A model generated the notes under the pieces. It saw nothing but the letters and a program-made list of their open reading frames with translations, had not been told where the DNA came from and made no database searches. Of a stretch of 57,006 nt of DNA, positions 19,999 to 29,153 are shown in pieces. Each line of letters starts with the position of its first letter. Position 1 is the first letter of the stretch. The translations under genes were made by a program, and so were the position numbers. Source of the DNA: Pediococcus parvulus (GTDB taxonomy: Bacteria; Bacillota; Bacilli; Lactobacillales; Lactobacillaceae); the NCBI RefSeq assembly GCF_007990205.1, contig NZ_BJWE01000008.1, positions 1-57,006 on the forward strand, written 5' to 3'.

Positions 19999-21174
19999 CT
20001 TATACATATACGCTCTTGTCATTGGCAACACATTGCTGCTTGCTCCTGCACCCTTTGTTAACAAATACTGGATCACATCAATGTTACCTGATTCGAATGA
20101 TGCCGAACAAGCTTGTAAGTACAAATCCCACATTCTCACAAACCGTTCGTCAAACATCTTTACAATTTCATCACGATGTTCGTTGAAATTCTTATCCCAA
20201 ATTTCTGTTGTCTTTTGATAATGACGACGCAATGGCTCCATATCATCAATTTGCATGTCATTTTCAATAATATGGTGAATGTTTTCTTCCAAACCTGGCA
20301 CATAGCCACCTGGGAAAATCCATTTGTTCAACCAACCATTGTTCGCACCACCCTGCTGGCGCGTGATTCCGTGAATCAAAGCGACGCCATCTTTTTTCAA
20401 GTAATCAGAAACACACTTGAAGTAAGTCTGTAGGTTTTCTTTACCAACATGCTCAAACATGCCAACACTGGTGATGTAGTCAAACTGCTCATCTTTAATT
20501 TCACGATAGTCTTGTAAACGGACCTCAGCCACGTTTTCCAATCCTTCATCCTTAATACGCTGGTTAACTAAATTAAATTGTTCCTGAGAAAGAGTTACAC
20601 CAACAACCCGCAAGTCATATTCCTTTGCAGCAGTTAGCATCAAAGTTCCCCAGCCACAACCAATGTCCAATAAAGTACGACGAGGTTGTGGATTCAACTT
20701 ATTCAAAATATGGTGAACTTTGTTAACTTGCGCTGTTTCAAGATCGTCCGTATCTTTCTCGAAATAGGCACAAGAATAAGTCATTGTTGGATCTAACCAT
20801 AGCTTATAAAAATCATTTCCAATATCATAATGATCTTGAACATCCGATTTGCTTTCCTTTTCGTCATGCTTTTGTTTAGGAAGAAAATGGATAAACTTTT
20901 TATTGTGGAAGAAACTGCCAGCTGTTTCGTATGCAGACATCAATAAAGCCTGAATACTACCGTCAATTTCAATTTTGCCATCCATATAAGCCTCACCAAG
21001 TGCAATAGAGGCATTGTTGATGATTTGCTTAACAGGTACAGCTTCGTTCAAAGTAATGGTGACTTCTGGTGTGCCATCACCGTATACCTCAGAACCGCCA
21101 TCCCAGTAGTTTACTTTGAGGGGAATATTGAAGGAGTGCTTAAAAAACGTTTTGTAAAATTTTTTCTCTAACAT
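19996..21174 (-). CDS. cfa: Cyclopropane-fatty-acyl-phospholipid synthase
   Basis: 392 aa. It transfers a methylene group from SAM to cis double bonds of membrane phospholipid acyl chains, which helps acid and stress tolerance. The SAM loop is [11 protein letters not shown] (about residues 166-176); the N-terminal domain has YWDGG and the family [10 protein letters not shown] motif (about 114), and EHVGKEN (about 241) lies in the catalytic region. The start at 21174 follows AAGGA. The stop codon TAG at 19996-19998 is the first triplet of a family I hairpin unit and is directly followed by TGA in frame. Confidence 0.94.
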   Translation of the reverse strand: MLEKKFYKTFFKHSFNIPLKVNYWDGGSEVYGDGTPEVTITLNEAVPVKQIINNASIALGEAYMDGKIEIDGSIQALLMSAYETAGSFFHNKKFIHFLPKQKHDEKESKSDVQDHYDIGNDFYKLWLDPTMTYSCAYFEKDTDDLETAQVNKVHHILNKLNPQPRRTLLDIGCGWGTLMLTAAKEYDLRVVGVTLSQEQFNLVNQRIKDEGLENVAEVRLQDYREIKDEQFDYITSVGMFEHVGKENLQTYFKCVSDYLKKDGVALIHGITRQQGGANNGWLNKWIFPGGYVPGLEENIHHIIENDMQIDDMEPLRRHYQKTTEIWDKNFNEHRDEIVKMFDERFVRMWDLYLQACSASFESGNIDVIQYLLTKGAGASSNVLPMTRAYMYK

Positions 21175-21340
21175 CGATTAGAATCCTTTCTCTTATGAAT
21201 AACAAGATTAAATAAGATTATTATACGCTCCCTAGATTGATTTTTCGAATTTTAAGAATAATGTCAAACGGAAAATCAATTTTAAAGTAGATAACATGCT
21301 ATAATTATTTTATATATTGGCTTTGTAGGGATCAGTAGAA

Positions 21341-22282
21341 TTGGGGGCGGCTCGTTTGAGAAAATGGACATGGGTAATCGTCACATTTATTGTGATTTTA
21401 ATGGTGGGGGGCTATGCTTTCTCACGACACCAATCAATTGAAAAACAGTACCACGTAGATATGGAAAACGCAGCGGCTGCAATTAATGACGAAAACTATT
21501 CAGCAGCTGAAACGTATTTTCAGGCAGCTTTGACGCGGAGAAATAATGATTCAGTAGCGACACATCGATTGCGACAAACTAAGGTATTTGTCACGGCAAT
21601 GTCGCAATTAGAAAATCATCGTTTCTCAACATCCAAAAAAACATTTGCACAAGTTTATAAAATTCATCATGGGTCAAAAGTCCTGAACTTGCGTGCTCAT
21701 GAAAAAATTACTGAAATCGGTAAGGTTCAAAAGAACATTACTAAATACAATAAAGTTACAAAATATGCGCGTGAGTTGAACGAGGCCCAAGAGTTCAGTT
21801 TGTCGAATGTGCAGTTAGATAGCTTGTTTAACACAAAAGAATTTAAGAAGGGTTACTATACGTCGCTGTGGAAGACGGCTAAGCAGATTCAAAAGAGCAA
21901 TAAGACTGGCTTGTCGCAGGCTGTAATGCCAGGATCAACTTCAAGTTCGGCACAAAGTCCTTCCAGTAATAACAGTTCAGCAGATAACACTACGACGGGA
22001 GCTACATCTGGTTCTAGTAATAGCAACGGTGTTTCCTCGTTACCAGCACCTAACCTGAGTTCTTCGGAAAAACAGGCTGCTGATAACTATTCTGGCAGTA
22101 ACGAATATACGGTTACCAAAAAAGATACAGAATTAAACGGCAAAGTGATTACACAGGCGCAAATTAATGCGGCTCGTCAAGAACTTGGCACGAAGTCAAA
22201 CCAATTCAGTGATCAGGATATTCGAAATATCATTAAAGAAGCGGCCCAAAAGGGCATTTCAGTTAGTGAAGCTGCCCAGTAA
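21341..22282 (+). CDS. Membrane-anchored extracytoplasmic protein with TPR-like region
   Basis: 313 aa. One N-terminal membrane helix (about residues 10-27) anchors an extracellular part. Residues about 35-130 look like helical repeats (NDENYSAAETYFQAAL is TPR-like), followed by a Ser/Asn/Thr-rich linker (about 190-245) and a C-terminal segment rich in QA. Two TTG starts are possible: 21341, with a GGGAT site, or 21356, with GGGGGCGG; both keep the anchor. No family assigned; a lipoprotein box is absent. It is monocistronic, divergent from cfa. Confidence 0.68.
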   Translation: MGAARLRKWTWVIVTFIVILMVGGYAFSRHQSIEKQYHVDMENAAAAINDENYSAAETYFQAALTRRNNDSVATHRLRQTKVFVTAMSQLENHRFSTSKKTFAQVYKIHHGSKVLNLRAHEKITEIGKVQKNITKYNKVTKYARELNEAQEFSLSNVQLDSLFNTKEFKKGYYTSLWKTAKQIQKSNKTGLSQAVMPGSTSSSAQSPSSNNSSADNTTTGATSGSSNSNGVSSLPAPNLSSSEKQAADNYSGSNEYTVTKKDTELNGKVITQAQINAARQELGTKSNQFSDQDIRNIIKEAAQKGISVSEAAQ

Positions 22283-22304
22283 ACTCGTCAAAAGGTTTAA
22301 TATT

Positions 22305-22318
22305 TTCAAACGTTTGAA
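22305..22318. promoter_or_regulatory. Perfect 14-bp palindrome upstream of gpmA
   Basis: TTCAAACGTTTGAA, with a central CG like LacI/GalR-type operators. It differs from the cre consensus at the second base, so I do not call it cre. It lies 77 bases before the gpmA start codon. Confidence 0.4.
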
Positions 22319-22394
22319 TTGAGACTGCAAATTATTCTGTTTTAGTGTAAAATGGCTATTGTAAACTTAAAAAAGAAAGAGGTTTTCTCACATT

Positions 22395-23084
22395 ATGGCA
22401 AAATTAGTATTAATCCGTCATGGTCAAAGTGAATGGAACTTGTCTAACCAATTTACTGGCTGGGTCGATGTTGACTTAAGCGAAAAGGGTGTTGAACAAG
22501 CAAAGAACGCTGGTAAGTTAATCAAAGCACAAGGCATTGAATTCGACTATGCTTTCACTTCAGTATTAACTCGTGCAATCAAGACTTTGCACTATGCTTT
22601 GGAAGAATCCGACCAACTTTGGATTCCAGAAGTTAAGAGCTGGCGCTTAAACGAACGTCATTACGGTGCTTTACAAGGCCAAAACAAGGCTAAAGCAGCT
22701 GAAAAATGGGGCGACGAACAGGTTCATATCTGGCGTCGTTCATACGACGTATTGCCTCCATTGTTGGATGCAGACGCTGAAGGTTCAGCAGCAAAAGACC
22801 GTCGTTACGCTAACTTGGATCCACGCATGATTCCTGGTGGTGAAAATCTTAAAGTTACTTTGGAACGTGTTATTCCTTTCTGGGAAGACGAAATTGCTCC
22901 TAAGTTATTAGATGGCAAGAACGTTATCATTGCTGCACATGGTAACTCATTGCGTGCTTTAAGTAAGTATATCGAAAACATTTCAGACGAAGATATTATG
23001 AATCTTGAAATGGCAACTGGCGAACCAGTTGTTTACGACTTCAACGACAAACTTGAAGTTCAAAACAAACAAAAATTAGACTAA
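22395..23084 (+). CDS. gpmA: 2,3-bisphosphoglycerate-dependent phosphoglycerate mutase
   Basis: 229-aa glycolytic enzyme converting 3-phosphoglycerate to 2-phosphoglycerate. The phosphohistidine motif [10 protein letters not shown] (His9) and the second histidine in AAHGNSLR (about residue 182) are present, along with [10 protein letters not shown] (about 87), diagnostic for dPGM. Codon use is strongly optimised (GAA, AAC, GGT), as expected for high expression. A strong terminator follows. Confidence 0.97.
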   Translation: MAKLVLIRHGQSEWNLSNQFTGWVDVDLSEKGVEQAKNAGKLIKAQGIEFDYAFTSVLTRAIKTLHYALEESDQLWIPEVKSWRLNERHYGALQGQNKAKAAEKWGDEQVHIWRRSYDVLPPLLDADAEGSAAKDRRYANLDPRMIPGGENLKVTLERVIPFWEDEIAPKLLDGKNVIIAAHGNSLRALSKYIENISDEDIMNLEMATGEPVVYDFNDKLEVQNKQKLD

Positions 23085-23095
23085 TTTAGTCGTTT

Positions 23096-23134
23096 AATAG
23101 GCATTCTCCCTCAGGGGGTGGATGCCTATTTTTT
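23096..23134 (+). terminator. Terminator of gpmA
   Basis: AATAGGCAT pairs with ATGCCTATT, with an inner CCC/GGG pairing, followed by T6. Confidence 0.85.
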
Positions 23135-23205
23135 ATAAAAATAATTGACTAACTTATATGGCGTTCACTTCAAGACAGAAAATGATTTCGGTTTTTTTAT
23201 TAAGT

Positions 23206-23874
23206 TTATTTTTTGTGTTTCTGTTTTGTTAATGTATAAAAGAAGTAACTAAGCGTTGCTATCAAAATGAATCCCTGTAAAAAAAAGTTCCATGGAGTTG
23301 GTAGCGTTATAGTGGGACCAATAATTAATAAGTTATTCACTAACAGAATCAAGCCAACACATAATAAGAAGAGGATAGCTATCGATATTTTAGGAAGAAC
23401 GGATTGGAAAAAACTAGCAGATTTTGAATAAACTGACTTATGCAATATTTTGAGAATTAAACTGATTGTAATAAGTTCAAGAAATGGAGCCAGAATGAAT
23501 GCCCATAGGTTTATGATAATTCCTGACGTAGTACTAGTGCTACTTAACAAAAGAAAAAACCAACTAATGGCAATGACTAGAGTACTCATTGACAATTGAT
23601 CACGTAATTTTGGCTTAGGCAACTGTGCTAAGATTTCATTTGCCATACTTTGAGGATCGTTACCAAACAATTCAGTCGCATCTGAATTATCTTTTTCAGC
23701 ATCAATTAGATCCTGTAACATGCTTAATAACTGTAAGTTAATTGTTTCGTCATTGTAAAAGATGTTTTGACTCAAAATATAGGTTTGTAACTTTTCAAAA
23801 TATCTTGAATCAAATGAGTTAAGCTGTGTTTTTAGCTGATTAATCTCCTGCTGGTACTGATTTGCTTTTTTCAT
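23206..23874 (-). CDS. Membrane protein paired with PadR regulator (DUF1129/DUF1048-like)
   Basis: 222 aa. The cytoplasmic N-terminal part (1-95) is helical and includes MLQDLIDAEKDNSDA and an LFGNDPQSMANEIL segment similar to those in DUF1129/DUF1048 proteins that accompany PadR genes. Four hydrophobic helices follow (about 98-118, 122-145, 160-180, 192-213). The start codon overlaps the padR stop (TAATG), so they are translationally coupled. Function unknown; probably a target of its PadR partner. Confidence 0.75.
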   Translation of the reverse strand: MKKANQYQQEINQLKTQLNSFDSRYFEKLQTYILSQNIFYNDETINLQLLSMLQDLIDAEKDNSDATELFGNDPQSMANEILAQLPKPKLRDQLSMSTLVIAISWFFLLLSSTSTTSGIIINLWAFILAPFLELITISLILKILHKSVYSKSASFFQSVLPKISIAILFLLCVGLILLVNNLLIIGPTITLPTPWNFFLQGFILIATLSYFFYTLTKQKHKK

Positions 23875-24203
23875 TATTCATCATCCATCTCTTTTAAAAT
23901 TTTGTCGACATGATTTTTTAATTGAAACCACTGCTGATTAAATTCTCGAAATTCTTGTAGTCCTTGAGGTGTAATTGAATAGTATTTACGATCAGGCCCA
24001 TCCTTTGAGGGTTTCACTTTGCTGATTAAGGCACCGTTTTTTTCGAGTTTTATCAATAAAGGATAAAGAGTACCACCAGCAATTGTTGTAAAGCCGTGTT
24101 GATGTAAAGATTGAATTAATTCGTAACCATAAACTTCATCTTGAGCAACAATTGCTAAAACACAGCCTTCTAACACACCTTTAATTAATTGTGTTTGCTT
24201 CAT
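23874..24203 (-). CDS. PadR-family transcriptional regulator
   Basis: 109 aa, short PadR (subfamily s1) with a winged helix: YGYELIQSLHQHG (about residues 25-37), GTLYPLLIKLEKNGAL (about 44-59) and DRKYYSITPQG in the wing. It lacks the long C-terminal helical domain; dimerisation is through the last helix. It probably represses its own two-gene operon via the inverted repeat upstream of its start. Confidence 0.92.
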   Translation of the reverse strand: MKQTQLIKGVLEGCVLAIVAQDEVYGYELIQSLHQHGFTTIAGGTLYPLLIKLEKNGALISKVKPSKDGPDRKYYSITPQGLQEFREFNQQWFQLKNHVDKILKEMDDE

Positions 24204-24221
24204 TTTTTCACTTCCATATAG

Positions 24222-24276
24222 GTTGCTTTACTACATAGATATAGTGTAGCAAAGTGAAACTAGGTTGTAAAGCAAC
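24222..24276 (-). promoter_or_regulatory. padR promoter with flanking operator arms
   Basis: On the minus strand: TTTACA (plus 24266-24271), 17 bases, TACACT (plus 24243-24248). A perfect 10-bp inverted repeat, GTTGCTTTAC (24222-24231) and GTAAAGCAAC (24267-24276), brackets it, one arm covering the -35 and the other lying downstream of the -10. A smaller imperfect dyad (CTACA/TGTAG) lies inside. Confidence 0.65.
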
Positions 24277-24531
24277 TTAGTTCCTGGCTAAGCGGACCCT
24301 TTCATAGGTTATCATGTTGTTTATTTAACTCCGAAATTAGTAAGATTGAAAATGGTATAATTATTACAATTATAAAGGTTTATTGCAATTCAGCTAATTT
24401 TACGGACTTAACCATTGATAATTTTGTTAATGTATTATTTGTCTAGTTGCGGTAAATTATAAACAAGGAAAAACTAATTTGCACAGCGCCTAATTACATA
24501 AAAAGCAAATAACAACATATCTGGAGGAAAA

Positions 24532-25914
24532 ATGAAACAAAAAGTAGAAAAGGCGCCAACATTACGACGTTCAATGACCGCAAATCAAATGGAAATGATT
24601 TCTCTGGGTGGTGCAATTGGAGTGGGCCTCTTTATGGGGGCAACCTCTACAATTAAATGGACGGGTCCTTCTGTCATTTTTGCCTATATGTTTGTAGGGC
24701 TCATTCTCTACATTGTCATGCGCGCCCTTGGGGAAATGGTTTATGTCAATCCAGGGACCGGCTCCTTTGCCGATTATGCAACTGAGTATGTCCATCCACT
24801 TGCCGGTTACATGGCAAAATGGGCAAACGTTTTTGAATATATTGTGGTTGGGATGTCTGAGGTTGTAGCCGCAACCGAGTACTTAAAATATTGGTGGCCG
24901 CACACTAATTCATTTATTGCAGGAATTATTGTGATTTTATTCCTAGTTGCAGCCAATCTCACTAGCGCAAAGGCCTATGGGTCACTGGAATTTTGGTTTG
25001 CCATGATTAAAGTTGTGACAATTATTATGATGATTATATTGGGATTTGCCATTATCTTTCTTGGCTGGGGAAACGGTGGTCACCCAGTGGGGTTGAGTAA
25101 CCTTTGGAGCCACGGCGGGTTCTTTACCGGTGGTTTTCGTGGATTTTTCTTCTCCATGTCGATTATTGTGGGTTCTTATCAAGGAATTGAACTACTTGGA
25201 ATTTCAGCTGGTGAAGTGGCAAATCCTCAAAAAGCGATTGTGAAATCTGTGAAATCTGTGCTGCTCCGAATTTTAATCTTCTATGTTGGGGCAATTTTTG
25301 TAATTGTAACGATCTACCCATGGAATCAACTGAGTTCGATTGGTTCGCCATTCGTGTCGACCTTCGCCAAGGTTGGTATTACAACGGCGGCTTCTGTGAT
25401 CAACTTTGTGGTTTTGACAGCGGCACTCTCGGGTGCCAATTCAGGGATTTATTCTTCGAGTCGGATGCTGTTTAAACTAGCTCATGAAGGGGATGCACCC
25501 AAGATCCTAGGTCGGTTGTCTAAACGAGTTGTACCTGATGCAGCCATTTTAGGAATCTCGGGTGGAATTTTACTTGGCTTTATCGTTGATACAGTGGCTT
25601 CAATCTACAGTAAATCTACTTCAAATTTATTTGTTGTGGTGTTCAGTTCTTCAGTGCTGCCGGGAATGGTACCATGGTTTGTGATTCTGTTGGCCGAACT
25701 ACGCTTCCGCAAGGGCAATGCGAAACTTATGGAGACGCACCCCTTTAAACTTCCGCTTTATCCGTTTGCCAATTATTTTGCATTCATAATGTTGTTGGTT
25801 ATTGTGGTGTTCATGTTTATCAATCCAGATACGCGAATATCAGTGATCGTTGGAGCAGTAGTTTTGATTCTGGCTGCGACGGTTTACTTGATCCGTCATC
25901 GCCAGAAAATCTAA
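24532..25914 (+). CDS. Amino-acid permease (APC superfamily, AAT family)
   Basis: 460 aa with about 12 hydrophobic helices. The first helix carries SLGGAIGVGLFMGA, the unwound substrate-binding motif of AAT transporters (about residues 25-38), followed by RALGEMVY (about 64) and the cytoplasmic EVANPQKAI motif (about 237). It imports an amino acid with protons; the exact substrate (Lys, GABA, Ala/Ser types are all related) cannot be told. GGAGG precedes the ATG. The 255 bases upstream, beyond the padR operator, are AT-rich with no promoter I can define. Confidence 0.88.
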   Translation: MKQKVEKAPTLRRSMTANQMEMISLGGAIGVGLFMGATSTIKWTGPSVIFAYMFVGLILYIVMRALGEMVYVNPGTGSFADYATEYVHPLAGYMAKWANVFEYIVVGMSEVVAATEYLKYWWPHTNSFIAGIIVILFLVAANLTSAKAYGSLEFWFAMIKVVTIIMMIILGFAIIFLGWGNGGHPVGLSNLWSHGGFFTGGFRGFFFSMSIIVGSYQGIELLGISAGEVANPQKAIVKSVKSVLLRILIFYVGAIFVIVTIYPWNQLSSIGSPFVSTFAKVGITTAASVINFVVLTAALSGANSGIYSSSRMLFKLAHEGDAPKILGRLSKRVVPDAAILGISGGILLGFIVDTVASIYSKSTSNLFVVVFSSSVLPGMVPWFVILLAELRFRKGNAKLMETHPFKLPLYPFANYFAFIMLLVIVVFMFINPDTRISVIVGAVVLILAATVYLIRHRQKI

Positions 25915-25920
25915 ATACTA

Positions 25921-25949
25921 AAAGACGGCTTTTAAGACCGTCTTTTTTT
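25921..25949. terminator. Bidirectional terminator between permease and marR genes
   Basis: AAAGACGG and CCGTCTTT form a stem with a nine-base loop, followed by T7. Confidence 0.85.
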
Positions 25950-25950
25950 G

Positions 25951-26412
25951 TTAATTTTTTTCGATTCCCAGTTCAATGATCCCCGCCTTTTCCATTAAGC
26001 GGATACTTTCTTCCAGGTGATGGACTAAAGATTTTTGATCGTTGCTATCAAGTAAGGCGACTCGACTTTCGATCTGAGACTGAATCAAATCCATATGGGC
26101 CTTAACAACTGATTGACCCTTTTTTGTGCGTTGAACATTAATGATTCGGCGATTATCCTCGTTTCGTTTTCGGTGCACTAGCCCACGTTTTTCAAGTGTA
26201 TTAATAATGCGGGTCAATTGTGGTCGAGTAATGCCGATCGCGATTGCCAGTTCAGTCATGGTCATGCCGGAGTGACGGTAAACATTTCTGAGCGTGATGG
26301 CTTGCAATCTAGTGAGTTCGAAATCTTCGAGAGACCGATTTTGTGAGATTACTTGTGCGAAGGCCAAAAACAGTTTGCCAAACGCATCGCCACTATTAGT
26401 ATTTGTTTCCAT
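25951..26412 (-). CDS. MarR-family transcriptional regulator
   Basis: 153 aa from the ATG at 26412, which has a GGAG site; a TTG at 26427 would sit on that site. The winged helix is seen in MTMTELAIAIGITRPQLTRI (about residues 55-74) and the wing EDNRRIINVQRTKKG (about 88). It is divergent from a MacB-like ABC exporter and shares one promoter region with it, so it most likely represses that exporter and itself. Confidence 0.9.
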   Translation of the reverse strand: METNTNSGDAFGKLFLAFAQVISQNRSLEDFELTRLQAITLRNVYRHSGMTMTELAIAIGITRPQLTRIINTLEKRGLVHRKRNEDNRRIINVQRTKKGQSVVKAHMDLIQSQIESRVALLDSNDQKSLVHHLEESIRLMEKAGIIELGIEKN

Positions 26413-26457
26413 AATTTGCGTCTCCAAAGTTGGTATAAAAATAAGTTTTCATAACAG

Positions 26458-26499
26458 TTGACAATTGTGAAGTATGTCCCTATAGTTAAGCATTGTCAA
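26458..26499. promoter_or_regulatory. Overlapping divergent promoters with MarR operator candidate
   Basis: The plus promoter is TTGACA (26458-26463), 17 bases, TATAGT (26481-26486). A perfect inverted repeat, TTGACAAT (26458-26465) and ATTGTCAA (26492-26499), means the right arm is also a TTGACA for the minus direction, with CATACT 17 bases on. A repressor on this repeat would shut both genes. Confidence 0.7.
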
Positions 26500-26534
26500 A
26501 TAAAATCAGTCAAAATTAAAAGTAAAAAGAGGAT

Positions 26535-28877
26535 ATGCCGTTGTTAAATTTAAGCCACATCAACAAGTATTATCACGTTGGAGATACTGTTACAAAGGCA
26601 CAAGATGATGTTTCTGTTGAGTTTCGAAAACAAGAGTTTGTTGCTATATTAGGGCCCAGTGGTTCGGGTAAAACAACCATGCTGAATATCATTGGCGGAT
26701 TGGACCGCTATGATTCTGGGGATCTGCTGATAAAGGGCAAGTCTACCAAAAATTTTAAAGACTCTGAATGGGATGCTTACCGAAATAATTCGGTTGGCTT
26801 TATTTTTCAATCCTATAACCTAATTTCCCATCTTTCCATTCTTGAAAATGTGGAAATGGGGATGACTTTAAGTGGTGTGCCATCAGCAATCAAAAAGCAA
26901 AAAGCTACAGACGCTCTAATTCGGGTTGGGCTAAAAGATCAAATTCGTAAACAACCAAATCAGTTATCCGGTGGGCAAATGCAGCGAGTGGCTATTGCCC
27001 GAGCGATTGCCAATGATCCAGAAATTCTTCTTGCTGATGAACCAACAGGAGCCTTAGATTCCGAAACAAGTGACGAGATTATGCAATTGATTCGAGATTT
27101 GAGTAAAGATCGTCTTGTGATTATGGTGACGCATAATCCCGACTTGGCTCATAAATATGCAGATCGCATTATTGAGTTTGCCGATGGTCAGATTCAAAAT
27201 GACTCAAAGCCGTTTGAAGAAGAACAAGCACAAACTGATTTTTCATTAAATAACACAAAAATGAGCTACTGGACAGCGCTTATGCTGTCTTACACCAATA
27301 TTCGCACAAAAAAAGGTAGAACGTTCTTAACTGTGTTCGCTTCAAGTATTGGTATTATCAGTATTGCAGTCGTTTTGGCCCTTTCAAACGGGTTTCAAAA
27401 ACAAGTTGATGAAAGTCAAAGTGATGCTTTGTCAACAATGCCCGTGACGGTTTCACCAACTAGTACGGATCCCAGTGCCATGAGTTCAAGTGATAATACT
27501 GATAAAAAGCTTTCTAAGAATAATCAGGTTAAGGCTGAAAAAAGTGCTGAGGATAAAGCGCAACACACAAATAAAATTACCACCAATTACTTGGATTATT
27601 TGAATAAAATGCCTAAAAAAGATGCGAAAAACATTGCTGTGAGTTACGGTACCGGCATGAATTTATTGCGGAAGGTTAATGGTAAATACAAACCAGTTAC
27701 ATTTTCGACTAGCAATCCGGACAATTCCTCAACCAGTGCGAGTGCGATGATGAGCGCGTCTACTGGCTTAAATGGAAGTGTTTATCCAGTTGACCGTAAT
27801 GGCAAGCAAAGTTTCTTAAGGACGTATTATAAGGTGATTGCTGGCAGTTATCCAACGAAGTCTACAGATATTGTGTTAGTGGTGGACAAAGATAATACCG
27901 TCAATATTAATGCCCTAAAGAATCTTGGTTTTACTGTTAAAGAAGGTCAAAAGTTTAATTATAAAGATCTAGTTGGCACAAAAATTAAGGTCGTTGCAAA
28001 TGATAATTATTATACAAAACTGCCAACCGGAAACTATGTATCTGGAACGGATTATGCGAAGATGGCCGCAAAGGCAAGTACAAAAACGCTAACTGTTAAG
28101 GGGATTATTCGGGTAAAAGCCTCAGGTAACTCGGATGGCATTCTTGCAAATGGGGTGGCCTACAGTGCTAATTTGACGAAAGACGTTTTGAATGCAAACA
28201 AGAATTCAAAAATTGTGACTGCCCAAAAGAAGAGCAACAACAATGTTATGACTGGTCAAAAGATGGACAATGCAACCCGTTCAGCAATGTTGACCACACT
28301 TGGTGGTGACTCAACACCAACTAATATTCAAATTTATCCAACTAAGTTTAAACAAAAAGACAAGGTCCTTTCTTATTTAGATAAATATAATAAAGGTAAG
28401 AGTAAAACAGATAAAGTCGTTTACACGGATCTTGCCAGCACCATTTCTAAAATGACCGGTGGCATTATGGACGCCATTACCTATGTTTTGGTGGCTTTTG
28501 CTGGAATTTCACTGGTGACTTCTATGATCATGATTGCGATCATTACGTACACAAGTGTTCTAGAACGGACTAAAGAAATTGGGGTGCTCAAAGCCTTGGG
28601 AGCGCGTAAGAAAGATATTACCCGGGTGTTTGATGCGGAAACCTTTATCTTAGGGTTTGGTGCTGGGGTGTTCGGGATTTTCGTTGCTTGGGCGTTAACT
28701 TTCCCGATCAACGCGATTTTGGAGAATGTGACTGGACTAGCGGGGGTTGCTGTTTTGAATCCGACTCAAGCTGTTATCTTAGTGATTGTCTCAACCATTC
28801 TGACCATGTTAGGTGGTCATATACCAGCACGAATGGCTGCCAAGAAAGATGCTGCCATTGCGTTGCGAGCAGACTAA
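26535..28877 (+). CDS. MacB-like ABC exporter, fused ATPase and permease
   Basis: 780 aa. N-terminal ATPase: Walker A GPSGSGKTT (about residues 40-48), Q-loop FQSYNLIS, signature LSGGQMQRVA (about 144), Walker B ILLADEPTG. One membrane helix near 265-285, a large extracellular domain (about 290-650, Lys/Ser/Asn-rich) and three helices at the C-terminus with an FtsX-like motif RTKEIGVLKALGARKKDI. It is a type VII (MacB/FtsX) half-transporter working as a homodimer; such proteins export peptides or drugs, or remove antimicrobial peptides. The MarR gene alongside suggests inducible resistance (inference). RBS AGAGG. Confidence 0.9.
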   Translation: MPLLNLSHINKYYHVGDTVTKAQDDVSVEFRKQEFVAILGPSGSGKTTMLNIIGGLDRYDSGDLLIKGKSTKNFKDSEWDAYRNNSVGFIFQSYNLISHLSILENVEMGMTLSGVPSAIKKQKATDALIRVGLKDQIRKQPNQLSGGQMQRVAIARAIANDPEILLADEPTGALDSETSDEIMQLIRDLSKDRLVIMVTHNPDLAHKYADRIIEFADGQIQNDSKPFEEEQAQTDFSLNNTKMSYWTALMLSYTNIRTKKGRTFLTVFASSIGIISIAVVLALSNGFQKQVDESQSDALSTMPVTVSPTSTDPSAMSSSDNTDKKLSKNNQVKAEKSAEDKAQHTNKITTNYLDYLNKMPKKDAKNIAVSYGTGMNLLRKVNGKYKPVTFSTSNPDNSSTSASAMMSASTGLNGSVYPVDRNGKQSFLRTYYKVIAGSYPTKSTDIVLVVDKDNTVNINALKNLGFTVKEGQKFNYKDLVGTKIKVVANDNYYTKLPTGNYVSGTDYAKMAAKASTKTLTVKGIIRVKASGNSDGILANGVAYSANLTKDVLNANKNSKIVTAQKKSNNNVMTGQKMDNATRSAMLTTLGGDSTPTNIQIYPTKFKQKDKVLSYLDKYNKGKSKTDKVVYTDLASTISKMTGGIMDAITYVLVAFAGISLVTSMIMIAIITYTSVLERTKEIGVLKALGARKKDITRVFDAETFILGFGAGVFGIFVAWALTFPINAILENVTGLAGVAVLNPTQAVILVIVSTILTMLGGHIPARMAAKKDAAIALRAD

Positions 28878-28992
28878 ATTTAAAATATGCAAAAGAAAGT
28901 GCAAAAAAGACGGTTCAGACGATAGTCATTCTTGTGGCGGAAGAATCTTCCTTTTTTACACATTTCAGAAATAATATTTTGGAAAATATAAA

Positions 28993-29031
28993 GCGGGCAG
29001 GCAAAAACATAGTTTTTGCCTGCCCACTTTT
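28993..29031 (+). terminator. Strong terminator after the MacB-like gene
   Basis: GGGCAGGCAAAAAC pairs perfectly with GTTTTTGCCTGCCC around a three-base loop, then ACTTTTT. A shorter GGAA/TTCC hairpin with T6 lies at about 28940-28958. Confidence 0.85.
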
Positions 29032-29078
29032 TGCCTGCTTCGGATAATCCGAAAAAATTTACCGTTCCTTGAAGGACC

Positions 29079-29129
29079 TTGACAGAAGAGAATTCAGCAT
29101 GTATAGTTAGTCACATAAGTAACTAACTA
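29079..29129 (+). promoter_or_regulatory. Promoter and inverted repeat of the BcrAB-like operon
   Basis: TTGACA (29079-29084), 17 bases, TATAGT (29102-29107). A perfect inverted repeat TAGTTAGT (29104-29111) and ACTAACTA (29122-29129), 10 bases apart, overlaps the -10 and start site: a probable operator for a repressor not encoded next door. Confidence 0.65.
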
Positions 29130-29153
29130 ATTCACTATATATGGAGGGGCAAA

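Noticed and set aside
19839-20186. 115-codon plus-strand frame across array 2 and cfa
   Set aside because: It runs through the hairpin repeats and antisense to cfa; no ribosome site and no family.
28888-28960. Relation to the CTTGTGG hairpin of the guaB leader (shared CATTCTTGTGGC)
   Set aside because: Only about 12 bases match and the second arm is missing.
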